In this document: positions 56,646-64,000 of the stretch, piece after piece
Position numbering within the stretch: position 1 is the stretch's first letter
How the letters are laid out: each line of letters opens with the position of its first letter
NCBI RefSeq assembly: GCF_024436395.1
Contig: NZ_JAFMZO010000005.1
Location: 124,001 to 188,000 of the forward strand
From: Paradesertivirga mongoliensis
GTDB taxonomy: Bacteria; Bacteroidota; Bacteroidia; Sphingobacteriales; Sphingobacteriaceae
Direction of reading: 5' to 3'
DNA length: 64,000 nt
Notes under the pieces: generated by a model
Seen by the model: only the letters and a program-made list of their open reading frames with translations
Databases searched by the model: none
What the model was told of the DNA's origin: nothing
Translations under genes and position numbers: made by a program

Positions 56646-56736
56646 CAGAGACGGAATTTGCTTTACAACAAAATACAAATAACATTTCCTGTTCGTTAAA
56701 TAACAGGAACACAGATAATTGATAATTTAAAATAAA

Positions 56737-58149
56737 ATGAGCAAGACATTATTTGATAAGGTGTGGGATAAACACGTGGTGCGAAAGATTGAGGGTGGCC
56801 CTGACGTGTTATTTATTGATCGTCATTTAATCCACGAGGTAACCAGTCCGGTTGCGTTTCTGGGATTAAAAAGCCGCGGCGCTACTGTGTTGTACCCGAA
56901 CCGTACGTTTGCTACGGCCGATCACAACACACCTACAATTAATCAGCATTTACCGGTTTCTGACCCGCTTTCGGCTAATCAGCTTAAAGCTTTGGAAACC
57001 AACTCGGCAGAATACGGAATCAGCCACTGGGGATTAGGTCACCAGAAAAATGGTATCGTGCACGTGGTTGGACCAGAGTATGGTATCACTCAGCCGGGTT
57101 CTACCATTGTTTGTGGTGACTCGCATACTTCAACCCACGGTGCATTTGGCGCTATTGCATTCGGTATCGGCACTTCGGAGGTTGAGATGGTGCTTGCGGC
57201 TCAGTGTATCATGCAGCAGAAACCAAAGAGCATGCGCATCAACATCACCGGAAGCCTTGGTTATGGCGTTACTCCGAAAGATGTTGCCTTGTTCATCATT
57301 TCTAAACTGACTACTTCTGGCGCCACCGGCTACTTCGTAGAATATGCAGGTGAAGTGTTCGAGAAAATGACCATGGAAGGCCGTATGACGGTTTGTAACC
57401 TGAGTATTGAAATGGGTGCACGTGGTGGTATGATCGCTCCTGACCAAACTACATATGATTACGTTCAGGGTCGTGAGTTTTCGCCAAAAGGTGAGGCTTG
57501 GGATAAAGCGATGGCCTACTGGCAAACGCTTAAAACTGATGCTGACGCGGCATTTGATAAAGAATATACGTTCGACGGTTCTGAAATTGAACCGATGATC
57601 ACTTACGGAACCAACCCTGGAATGGGTATGGGTATCTCAAACGCTATCCCGGATGCTGAGCAAGTTGAGGGTGGTGTTGCCACTTACGAGAAATCGCTAA
57701 ACTATATGGGCTTCCATGAAGGTGAGTCGATGATTGGCAAACCAGTTGATTATGTTTTCGTGGGAAGCTGTACAAACGGCCGAATTGAAGATTTCAGAGC
57801 CTTCGCTTCTGTTGTTAAGGGCAAGAAAAAAGCGGACAACGTGACTGCATGGTTGGTGCCGGGCTCTCACATTGTAGAGGCTCAGATTAAAGAGGAGGGT
57901 ATCCTTGACATTTTGACGGAAGCTGGATTTACGTTACGTCAGCCTGGATGTTCTGCTTGTCTGGCAATGAACGACGATAAAGTTCCTGCGGGAAAATACG
58001 CGGTTAGTACGTCGAACAGAAACTTCGAGGGCAGACAAGGTCCGGGTGCAAGAACAATGCTTGCAAGTCCGCTTGTTGCAGCGGCGGCAGCGGTTACGGG
58101 AAAAGTAACAGATCCCAGGACTTTATTACAAGAAACAGTAGAAGCGTAA
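56737..58149 (+). CDS. leuC: 3-isopropylmalate dehydratase large subunit
   Basis: Aconitase-family subunit carrying the 4Fe-4S cluster. [20 protein letters not shown], the first cluster Cys in [14 protein letters not shown], and the pair in [13 protein letters not shown]. 470 residues, usual. Works with LeuD encoded 96 bp downstream. Confidence 0.97.
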   Translation: MSKTLFDKVWDKHVVRKIEGGPDVLFIDRHLIHEVTSPVAFLGLKSRGATVLYPNRTFATADHNTPTINQHLPVSDPLSANQLKALETNSAEYGISHWGLGHQKNGIVHVVGPEYGITQPGSTIVCGDSHTSTHGAFGAIAFGIGTSEVEMVLAAQCIMQQKPKSMRINITGSLGYGVTPKDVALFIISKLTTSGATGYFVEYAGEVFEKMTMEGRMTVCNLSIEMGARGGMIAPDQTTYDYVQGREFSPKGEAWDKAMAYWQTLKTDADAAFDKEYTFDGSEIEPMITYGTNPGMGMGISNAIPDAEQVEGGVATYEKSLNYMGFHEGESMIGKPVDYVFVGSCTNGRIEDFRAFASVVKGKKKADNVTAWLVPGSHIVEAQIKEEGILDILTEAGFTLRQPGCSACLAMNDDKVPAGKYAVSTSNRNFEGRQGPGARTMLASPLVAAAAAVTGKVTDPRTLLQETVEA

Positions 58150-58245
58150 AATGAGGTGAAAGGTAAAAGCTGAAAGGCAAGGGAATGCTAGATGCCAATC
58201 CCGGACCTTTAACCTTTGAACCTTTAACCTAAAAAACTCAAAACA
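58150..58245. repeat. GGTGAAAGGTAAAAGCTGAAAGG spacer repeat with inverted partner
   Basis: AGGTGAAAGGTAAAAGCTGA on the left faces CCTTTAACCTTTGAACCTTT on the right, able to pair over about 20 bp. It fills the leuC-leuD spacer. Confidence 0.65.
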
Positions 58246-58842
58246 ATGGCTTACGATAAATTTAACATACTTACCAGCACTGCAGTTCCTCTTCCTATCG
58301 AGAATGTGGATACTGATCAGATCATCCCTGCACGTTTTCTAAAAGCGACCGAGCGTGTAGGATTTGGCGACAATTTATTCCGCGACTGGAGATACAATCC
58401 GGATAATACTCCTAAAGCAGATTTCGTATTAAACGATCCAACCTATTCAGGAAAAATACTGGTTGGTGGCAAGAACTTTGGTTCTGGTTCGTCAAGAGAG
58501 CACGCTGCATGGGCGGTTTACGATTACGGGTTCCGTTGCGTGGTATCCAGTTTTTTTGCTGATATCTTCAAAAATAACTGTCTTAATATCGGTGTGTTAC
58601 CGGTTCAGGTGAGTGCTGAATTTTTGCAAAAAATCTATGCTGCGATTTTTGCAGATCCATCGACTCAACTGGAAGTGAACCTACCTGAGCAAACCATCAC
58701 TCTTTTGCCTACCGGCGAAAAAGAGAGCTTCGACATCAGTGTTTACAAAAAAGATAACATGATGAACGGTTTTGATGATATCGATTATCTTCAGAACATG
58801 AAAGCTGAGATTCAGGAGTTTGCTACGCAGTTACCACTTTAG
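58246..58842 (+). CDS. leuD: 3-isopropylmalate dehydratase small subunit
   Basis: Swivel subunit of isopropylmalate isomerase. NVDTDQIIPARFLKATERVG and the substrate-loop motif GGKNFGSGSSREHAAWAVYD are diagnostic. 198 residues, typical. Follows leuC. Confidence 0.97.
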   Translation: MAYDKFNILTSTAVPLPIENVDTDQIIPARFLKATERVGFGDNLFRDWRYNPDNTPKADFVLNDPTYSGKILVGGKNFGSGSSREHAAWAVYDYGFRCVVSSFFADIFKNNCLNIGVLPVQVSAEFLQKIYAAIFADPSTQLEVNLPEQTITLLPTGEKESFDISVYKKDNMMNGFDDIDYLQNMKAEIQEFATQLPL

Positions 58843-58844
58843 TG

Positions 58845-58960
58845 GATTGATTACACCGATTAAGAGGGTTACACAGATAGATCTTAATCGGTGTAATCTC
58901 CTTAAATCAATGCAATCTCATAAAAACCAGTGTAATCCCCTTAAAATCAGTTCAATCAAA
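58845..58960. repeat. ATTACACCGATTAAG spacer repeat
   Basis: Related words GATTACACCGATTAAGAGGG, TTACACAGATAGATCTTAAT and CGGTGTAATCTCCTTAAATC, then CAGTGTAATCCCCTTAAAAT. ATTACACCGATTAAG and CTTAATCGGTGTAAT are complementary, so the left half forms a hairpin of about 15 bp. It fills the spacer between leuD and the next gene. Confidence 0.7.
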
Positions 58961-58965
58961 CATTT

Positions 58966-60483
58966 ATGACACGACGGAAAATTGAAATAATGGATACCAC
59001 TCTCCGCGACGGAGAGCAGACATCTGGCGTATCATTTTCCATTTCAGAAAAATTGACGATTTCGCAACTGCTACTTGAAGAACTTCATGTAGACAGGGTG
59101 GAAATTGCTTCGGCACGTGTATCGGAGGGTGAGTTTGAGGCAGTAAAGGCAATTACCGAATGGGCAGAGAAGAACGGCCATATCAACGCTATTGAGGTTC
59201 TCTCTTTTGTGGATAATGGCATTTCTCTCGAGTGGATGAAAAAGGCCGGGGTTAAGGTTCAAAACCTGCTGACCAAAGGATCCTTAAACCATCTGACTCA
59301 TCAACTGAAGAAAACTCCTGAGCAGCACTTCTCCGAAATTGCACAGGCTATTGCATCAGCTCAAAAAGAAGGCATTGAAACAAATGTTTACTTGGAAGAC
59401 TGGAGCAATGGCATGCGTAATTCGCATGAGTACACCATGCAGTATCTTGAGTTTTTGTCTACCCAACCTATCAAACGGATTTTATTACCGGATACACTGG
59501 GGATTTTGATTCCGAACGAAACGTTTAAATATATATCAGAAATTAAGTCGAAATATCCGCAGATCCATTTTGATTTCCATGCTCATAACGACTACGACCT
59601 GGGGACCGCGAATGTACTTGAATCGGTTAAAGCGGGAATCAATGGCTTACACCTAACCGTAAACGGTATGGGAGAGCGAGCTGGGAACGCGCCAATGGCG
59701 AGCGCTATCGCCGTAATCAACGACTTTTTGCCCGAAGCGGAGATTGCTCTTAAAGAATCATCTATTTACCAGGTAAGTAAACTGGTAGAGACATTTTCTG
59801 GTGTTCGCATTCCTTCAAACAAGCCCATTGTTGGCGAATATGTGTTCACTCAGACGGCGGGTATCCATGCTGATGGGGACAATAAAAAGAATCTGTATTT
59901 CAACGATTTACTTCCCGAAAGATTTGGGAGAAAACGTAAATATGCGTTGGGGAAAACTTCGGGCAAAGCTAATATTGAAAAAAATTTACAGGAGCTTGGT
60001 CTGAAGCTGAACGATGAGGACCTTAAAAAAGTAACTCAACGCGTTATTGAGCTTGGAGACAAGAAAGAAACGGTTACCAAGGAAGATTTGCCTTATATTA
60101 TTTCGGATGTGCTTGATAGCAATCTGTACGAAGAAAAGATTAAGGTGGAGTCGTACGTATTAACACATTCTAAAGGATTGCGTCCCTCGGCGACTATCGC
60201 CATTTGTATAGACGGCAAAGTGTATGAAGAGAACGCGCAAGGCGACGGGCAATTCGATGCTTTTATGAATGCCCTGACACAGGTTTATACAAAGAAAGAA
60301 ATGTGTTTGCCAAAACTGGTAGATTATGCTGTTAGAATTGCCCCCGGCAGTAGTTCTGATGCATTATGCGAGACAGTAATTACCTGGGAAAAAGACGATA
60401 AAACTTTTAAAACACGCGGCCTGGATTCGGATCAAACGGTGTGTGCGATTAAGGCTACGCAGAAAATGTTAAATATTATTTAG
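58966..60483 (+). CDS. Second isopropylmalate/citramalate synthase-like protein
   Basis: 505 residues with the same two-part design as LeuA: HMGL-like barrel ([60 protein letters not shown]) and a C-terminal LeuA-type dimerisation/regulatory domain (LRPSATIAICIDGKVYEENA). It is clearly diverged from the LeuA encoded upstream. Citramalate synthase (pyruvate + acetyl-CoA, feeding isoleucine through LeuCD and LeuB) is a reasonable guess because of its place between leuD and leuB, but ilvA is also present nearby. Isopropylmalate or homocitrate-type activity cannot be excluded. Confidence 0.8.
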   Translation: MTRRKIEIMDTTLRDGEQTSGVSFSISEKLTISQLLLEELHVDRVEIASARVSEGEFEAVKAITEWAEKNGHINAIEVLSFVDNGISLEWMKKAGVKVQNLLTKGSLNHLTHQLKKTPEQHFSEIAQAIASAQKEGIETNVYLEDWSNGMRNSHEYTMQYLEFLSTQPIKRILLPDTLGILIPNETFKYISEIKSKYPQIHFDFHAHNDYDLGTANVLESVKAGINGLHLTVNGMGERAGNAPMASAIAVINDFLPEAEIALKESSIYQVSKLVETFSGVRIPSNKPIVGEYVFTQTAGIHADGDNKKNLYFNDLLPERFGRKRKYALGKTSGKANIEKNLQELGLKLNDEDLKKVTQRVIELGDKKETVTKEDLPYIISDVLDSNLYEEKIKVESYVLTHSKGLRPSATIAICIDGKVYEENAQGDGQFDAFMNALTQVYTKKEMCLPKLVDYAVRIAPGSSSDALCETVITWEKDDKTFKTRGLDSDQTVCAIKATQKMLNII

Positions 60484-60519
60484 CAGAGTTGGCCCAATTA
60501 GTGTTTGGCATAAAATAGT

Positions 60520-60527
60520 TATTTTTG
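60520..60527 (+). promoter_or_regulatory. -7 promoter box (TATTTTTG) before the toxin-antitoxin pair
   Basis: Exact TAnnTTTG match 15 bp before the antitoxin start. No TTG at the usual -33 distance. If used, the mRNA would begin only a few bases before the start codon, so the pair may be expressed separately from the leu genes. Confidence 0.5.
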
Positions 60528-60542
60528 TAAAAATTAAGGGCG

Positions 60543-60791
60543 ATGAAAATGACACCTAAGAATATAAATATTGCAGACTACTATTTTGAACTTTTGAAAC
60601 ACCTAAGTTCAGATAGTAAGCTGGAACTCATAAATCGCCTTTCAAACTCCTTAAAATCCAAATCCGAGAGCAAAAAGAAAAATGATCTAAAGGCCTCTTT
60701 TGGAGCTTTTATCACTGATCAAACGGCTGAAGAAATCATTGCAGACATCAGGTCTTCAAGAACTTTCAATCGGGAAATTGCGGATTTATGA
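60543..60791 (+). CDS. Putative antitoxin of a PIN-toxin pair
   Basis: 82 residues, hydrophilic: INIADYYFELLKHLSSDSKL, a Lys/Ser-rich middle (LKSKSESKKKNDLKASFGAF) and a C-terminal acidic/helical part (TAEEIIADIRSSRTFNREIA) that is the likely toxin-binding tail. No AbrB, PHD or RHH motif is evident. Its stop overlaps the PIN-domain gene as ATGA, the standard antitoxin-then-toxin order. The antitoxin call rests mainly on that context. Confidence 0.72.
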   Translation: MKMTPKNINIADYYFELLKHLSSDSKLELINRLSNSLKSKSESKKKNDLKASFGAFITDQTAEEIIADIRSSRTFNREIADL

Positions 60792-61189
60792 TGGGCTATT
60801 TATTAGATACAAATATTTGTATCTTTTTTTTGAAGGGGAGATTCAATCTTGACACCAAAATTAGCGAAGTGGGTTTGCAAAACTGTTCAATCTCTGAGAT
60901 TACAGTAGCAGAGCTGAAATACGGAGCCGAAAAAAGCCAAAGACCGACTGACAATAACATAGTAATCGAAAACTTCATTACTAAGTTTAGCATCATTCCT
61001 ATTTACCCTTCACTTGACATATACGCCAGAGAGAAAGCCCGGTTGAAACAATCAGGAACTATTATTGATGACTTCGATTTACTCATTGGAGCTACCGCAA
61101 TTTCTAATGACATGATTCTGGTCACAAATAACATCTCTCATTTGGGGCGATTAAACAACGTTAAGATCGAAGACTGGACTAAAAACTAA
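60788..61189 (+). CDS. vapC: PIN-domain ribonuclease toxin (VapC-like)
   Basis: 133-residue PIN domain: YLLDTNICIFFLKG (Asp7), ISEITVAELKYGAE (Glu42), IIDDFDLLIGATAI (Asp94/97) and LVTNNISHLGRL. The acidic residues that bind Mg/Mn in VapC nucleases are all present, so it should be active. VapC toxins cleave tRNA or rRNA when freed from the antitoxin (family knowledge). The pair sits between the second isopropylmalate synthase-like gene and leuB, 20 bp before the latter. Confidence 0.9.
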   Translation: MMGYLLDTNICIFFLKGRFNLDTKISEVGLQNCSISEITVAELKYGAEKSQRPTDNNIVIENFITKFSIIPIYPSLDIYAREKARLKQSGTIIDDFDLLIGATAISNDMILVTNNISHLGRLNNVKIEDWTKN

Positions 61190-61209
61190 AACAAACATAA
61201 ATAATCACG

Positions 61210-62271
61210 ATGAAATTAAATATCGCTCTTCTTGCAGGAGATGGAATAGGACCTGAAGTAATCGATCAGGCAGTTAAAGTAGTAGACGCTGTGTCAAAGA
61301 AATTTGGCCATGAAGTGAGCTGGACTTCAGCCCTAACCGGCGCTGCAGCTATTGATGCTCATGGTGAGCCTTATCCGGATTCAACGCACGAAGTTTGTAT
61401 GGCTGCTGATGCAGTTTTATTCGGCGCTATAGGCCATCCGAAATATGATAATGACCCTAAAGCGACTGTTCGCCCAGAGCAAGGATTGCTTAAAATGCGT
61501 CAGAAATTAGGCTTGTTCGCTAACGTTCGTCCTACCTTCACCTTCCCTTCTTTAATTGATAATTCTCCGTTAAAAAGAGAACGTATCGAAGGAACTGATT
61601 TAATCATTCTGCGCGAATTAACGGGTGGTATTTACTTCGGCGAGCGCGGCAGAAAAGACGATGGCAACACGGCTTTCGATACTTGTACTTACACACGGGC
61701 AGAAATTCAGCGCCTTGCAAAATTAGGTTTCGAACTGGCAATGAGCCGCAGCAAAAAACTTTGCTGCGTAGACAAAGCAAACGTTTTGGAAAGCTCTCGC
61801 CTTTGGAGAGAAACTGTTCAGGACATGGAGAAAGATTTTCCTGAAGTTGAAGTAAGCTATGAATTTGTGGATGCAGTTGCCATGCGCCTTGTTCAATGGC
61901 CAAGCTCGTATGATGTATTGATCACAGAGAATCTGTTCGGCGATATTTTAACCGACGAAGCCTCTGTAATCTCTGGTTCAATGGGATTAATGCCTTCTGC
62001 TTCAAAAGGAGTTCATACTTCGTTATATGAGCCGATTCACGGTTCTTATCCTCAGGCCGCAGGAAAAGACATTGCTAATCCTTTAGCTACCGTTCTTTCT
62101 GCAGCAATGATGTTTGAAGATGCTTTCGGGTTAAAAGCGGAAGCTGACGCTATTCGCGACGTGGTTAACAAGTCTTTAGCTGAAGGAATTGTAACTGAAG
62201 ATATCGCTGGTAAAGAAGGCAAAGCTTACAAAACAAGCGAAGTAGGCAATTGGCTGGCAAGTAACATCTAA
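61210..62271 (+). CDS. leuB: 3-isopropylmalate dehydrogenase
   Basis: NAD-dependent decarboxylating dehydrogenase of leucine synthesis. LNIALLAGDGIGPEVIDQAV, LLKMRQKLGLFANVRPT, ELTGGIYFGERGRK, VDKANVLESSRLWRETV, and ENLFGDILTDEASVISGSMG. 353 residues, normal. Preceded by the toxin-antitoxin pair and followed by a terminator. Confidence 0.97.
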   Translation: MKLNIALLAGDGIGPEVIDQAVKVVDAVSKKFGHEVSWTSALTGAAAIDAHGEPYPDSTHEVCMAADAVLFGAIGHPKYDNDPKATVRPEQGLLKMRQKLGLFANVRPTFTFPSLIDNSPLKRERIEGTDLIILRELTGGIYFGERGRKDDGNTAFDTCTYTRAEIQRLAKLGFELAMSRSKKLCCVDKANVLESSRLWRETVQDMEKDFPEVEVSYEFVDAVAMRLVQWPSSYDVLITENLFGDILTDEASVISGSMGLMPSASKGVHTSLYEPIHGSYPQAAGKDIANPLATVLSAAMMFEDAFGLKAEADAIRDVVNKSLAEGIVTEDIAGKEGKAYKTSEVGNWLASNI

Positions 62272-62295
62272 GACTCAAATAAAATAGAAATATCG

Positions 62296-62325
62296 ACCCG
62301 CTGTTTCTTAATAGCGGGTTTTTTT
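62296..62325 (+). terminator. Rho-independent terminator after leuB
   Basis: ACCCGCT and AGCGGGT form a 7-bp stem around a 10-nt loop, followed by seven T. It lies about 25 bp after the leuB stop and ends the ilv-leu block before ilvA. Confidence 0.85.
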
Positions 62326-62336
62326 GTTTAGGATAG

Positions 62337-62367
62337 CCGCAGACAGCGTTCGGAACGCTGTCTGCGG
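62337..62367. repeat. CCGCAGACAGCGTTC inverted repeat (copy 2)
   Basis: Perfect 15-bp arms around one G. A slightly diverged copy follows leuA (55852-55886). Confidence 0.8.
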
Positions 62368-62466
62368 TAGATGATAATGAAACTTAAAGAAGTAAGAGAA
62401 AAGAACAATCGGCAAGGATACTTGCTATAACTTTATTAGATTGATTATTGCACTTAAGTACACCAA

Positions 62467-63711
62467 ATGGACTTTGAAAATAAACTTGATTCGGTCGCTG
62501 CATTAGAACGCCTTCAATCGGTTATCAAACACACCCCACTCGAATACAATACCAGCCTTTCAGAAAAATACTCGTGCGAAGTCTACCTTAAACGGGAAGA
62601 TCTGCAGGTTGTCCGATCCTACAAATTGCGAGGGGCGTATAACATGATTAGCCAGTTAAGCGAAGAATCTTTGTCCAAAGGCGTAGTGTGCGCAAGCGCG
62701 GGCAACCATGCTCAAGGTGTCGCCTTCTCTTGCAAAAAACTAAACACAAGGGGCGTCATCTTTATGCCCGAAATCACTCCCAAACAAAAAATCAATCAAA
62801 CCAGGATGTTCGGTGGCAACATGATCGAGATTATCCTTGTTGGAGATACATTTGATGATTGTTTAAAAGAGGCGCTGACCTATACCGAGGTCAACAAAAT
62901 GACCTTTATCCCTCCTTTCGACAATTACAAAATCATTGAGGGACAAGGCACAGTCGGCGTTGAAATCCTCGAGGAGCTCCCGGATACAGATATCGTTATT
63001 GTTCCTGTCGGAGGAGGGGGATTATCTGCAGGTGCAGGTGTTTACATGAAGAAAGTCAATCCGGCTATCAAAGTTTTCGGGGTTGAACCCGAAGGGGCTC
63101 CATCGATGTCAAGAGCGCTTCAAAACGATGGACCCGTTACTTTAGAAGTTATTAATCGCTTTGTTGATGGAGCCTCCGTTAAACGTGCAGGCGAACTCAC
63201 TTTTCCAATTTGCCGCGAAGTGTTGGACGAACTGATCTTAGTTCCCGAAGGTAAAGTTTGTACCACAATTCTTAAGCTATACAACGAAGATGCAATAGTT
63301 GCAGAGCCGGCAGGCGCCTTATCAGTTGCCGCCCTGGATTTCTGTGCTGATCAAATAAAAGGCAAAAAAGTGGTTTGCGTTCTCAGCGGAGGCAACAACG
63401 ACATTGAACGAATGCAGGAAATTAAAGAGCTTTCTTTGTTGTACGAAAAACTAAAACACTACTTTGTAGTCAATTTCCCTCAACGCCCCGGAGCGTTAAA
63501 ATTGTTTGTCAACAAAGTATTGGGGCCTGACGACGATATTACTCGCTTTGAGTTCATCAAGAAAATACAGAAAGAATACGGGCCGGCATTAGTTGGGATT
63601 GAACTTAAATCAGCAGATGATTATTCCGGCTTGGTTGAGCGAATGGAGGCCCTGAAATTCGATTATAAAGAGATTAACAGAGATCTTACACTATTCGAAT
63701 ACCTGGTCTAA
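62467..63711 (+). CDS. ilvA: Threonine ammonia-lyase (threonine dehydratase)
   Basis: PLP enzyme making 2-oxobutyrate for isoleucine. YLKREDLQVVRSYKLRGAYN with PLP lysine Lys53, SAGNHAQGVAFS, IVPVGGGGLSAGAG (phosphate loop), and a single C-terminal ACT-like regulatory domain (about residues 325-414, VNFPQRPGALKLFVNKVLG). 414 residues, the shorter one-ACT form. It lies after the leuB terminator and so should have its own promoter in the 62368-62466 spacer, which I could not pinpoint. Confidence 0.95.
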   Translation: MDFENKLDSVAALERLQSVIKHTPLEYNTSLSEKYSCEVYLKREDLQVVRSYKLRGAYNMISQLSEESLSKGVVCASAGNHAQGVAFSCKKLNTRGVIFMPEITPKQKINQTRMFGGNMIEIILVGDTFDDCLKEALTYTEVNKMTFIPPFDNYKIIEGQGTVGVEILEELPDTDIVIVPVGGGGLSAGAGVYMKKVNPAIKVFGVEPEGAPSMSRALQNDGPVTLEVINRFVDGASVKRAGELTFPICREVLDELILVPEGKVCTTILKLYNEDAIVAEPAGALSVAALDFCADQIKGKKVVCVLSGGNNDIERMQEIKELSLLYEKLKHYFVVNFPQRPGALKLFVNKVLGPDDDITRFEFIKKIQKEYGPALVGIELKSADDYSGLVERMEALKFDYKEINRDLTLFEYLV

Positions 63712-63724
63712 ATTCTTCGCTGCA

Positions 63725-64000
63725 TCAATGCATAATCTTAGGATGTGCACCAGATCGCACCGGCTCAAGCACCATCTCATTGTTAATCATGGTGTTATTA
63801 AACACCTGAATGAACTTCTTCAAAGCCTCGTCGCTCTTCCTCATTTCGTTCAAGTGCCCCGAAGTAGCCAGATTTCTTTTAAAGGCCTTGTCAGATTTCC
63901 AATTGTAAAGCCCCAGCATTTTGTATCCATCGTACTGGTAACAATAAGAAGAGTCAATATACTGGTAAATTCCCGAATTGTAGTTTACCGAGAAGTTGTG
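63725..64000 (-). CDS. Hypothetical protein, C-terminal part (enters from right edge)
   Basis: The minus strand is open from the right edge to a stop at 63725, giving the last 91 residues of a longer protein: NFSVNYNSGIYQYIDSSYCY, QYDGYKMLGLYNWKSDKAFK, SGHLNEMRKSDEALKKFIQV and FNNTMINNEMVLEP. I do not recognise the family. It converges with ilvA, with 13 bp between the stops. Confidence 0.65.
   Translation of the reverse strand, partial: HNFSVNYNSGIYQYIDSSYCYQYDGYKMLGLYNWKSDKAFKRNLATSGHLNEMRKSDEALKKFIQVFNNTMINNEMVLEPVRSGAHPKIMH

Larger units (their letters stand above)
56355..56736. other. Repeat-dense spacer before leuC
   Basis: 382 bp without a gene, almost wholly made of palindromes: TTGTTGGTG-GAGA-CACCAACAA (56359-56380), GGTGGG-TGTC-CCCACC (about 56400-56415), a TTGTCATTTCGA...TCGAGATGACAA element (56451-56511), and the CCCGGGTGCAGCGGATACC element (56565-56645). 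The last 90 bp before leuC are AT-rich and may hold its promoter. Confidence 0.7.

Overview
The window looks like chromosome of a Bacteroidota bacterium, most likely Sphingobacteriaceae (Pedobacter/Mucilaginibacter-like). The pointers are a TonB-dependent receptor with a carboxypeptidase-regulatory-like N-terminus, a flotillin-like FloA, an atpD-atpC pair split from the other ATP synthase genes, TAnnTTTG-type -7 promoter boxes, and an exosortase of the XrtY kind next to Wzy-like proteins. The genus is an inference; no rRNA is present.

Region 1 (1-3173): the start of a TonB-dependent receptor gene running off the left edge, a ~0.8 kb array of hairpin-rich degenerate repeats, a small charged hypothetical protein, and a gene-poor stretch.

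Region 2 (3174-38782): a large exopolysaccharide (EPS) locus. One glycosyltransferase faces left. Everything else faces right: Wza-like export lipoprotein, Wzc-like copolymerase/tyrosine kinase, UpxY/NusG-like antiterminator, AsnB-like amidotransferase, a Wzm/Wzt ABC exporter with a carbohydrate-binding tail, then about twenty genes for glycosyltransferases (GT2, GT4, two GT10 fucosyltransferase-like, several GT-A-like of unclear family) and methyltransferases (FkbM, TylF, class I), an O-acyltransferase, two tandem Wzy-like membrane proteins, an XYAG1-like glycosyltransferase, a methyltransferase, a KdtX-like GT2, exosortase XrtY and a WcaF-like acetyltransferase. Most genes overlap or abut, often with GTG/TTG starts. 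I see no Wzx flippase and no initiating sugar-phosphate transferase, so the locus mixes ABC-type and Wzy-type parts.

Region 3 (38783-43934, mostly minus strand): a tandem repeat block, then obgE, adk, tRNA-Arg(ACG), floA, an RmlD-like reductase and two tandem small membrane proteins.

Region 4 (44121-63711, plus strand): atpD-atpC, then a branched-chain amino acid block: ilvD, ilvB, ilvN, ilvC, a twin ABC ATPase, leuA, a DUF1801 gene, leuC, leuD, a second isopropylmalate/citramalate synthase-like gene, a PIN-domain toxin-antitoxin pair, leuB, and ilvA. Together these cover isoleucine, valine and leucine synthesis apart from the final transaminase. The spacers of this block are filled with several families of short dispersed repeats and palindromes. 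A hypothetical gene enters from the right edge on the minus strand.

Most noteworthy: the XrtY-linked hybrid EPS locus with duplicated Wzy-like genes and no visible sorting substrate, the toxin-antitoxin pair inside the leucine block, the asymmetric twin ABC ATPase among ilv/leu genes, and the repeat families that punctuate nearly every spacer after the EPS locus.
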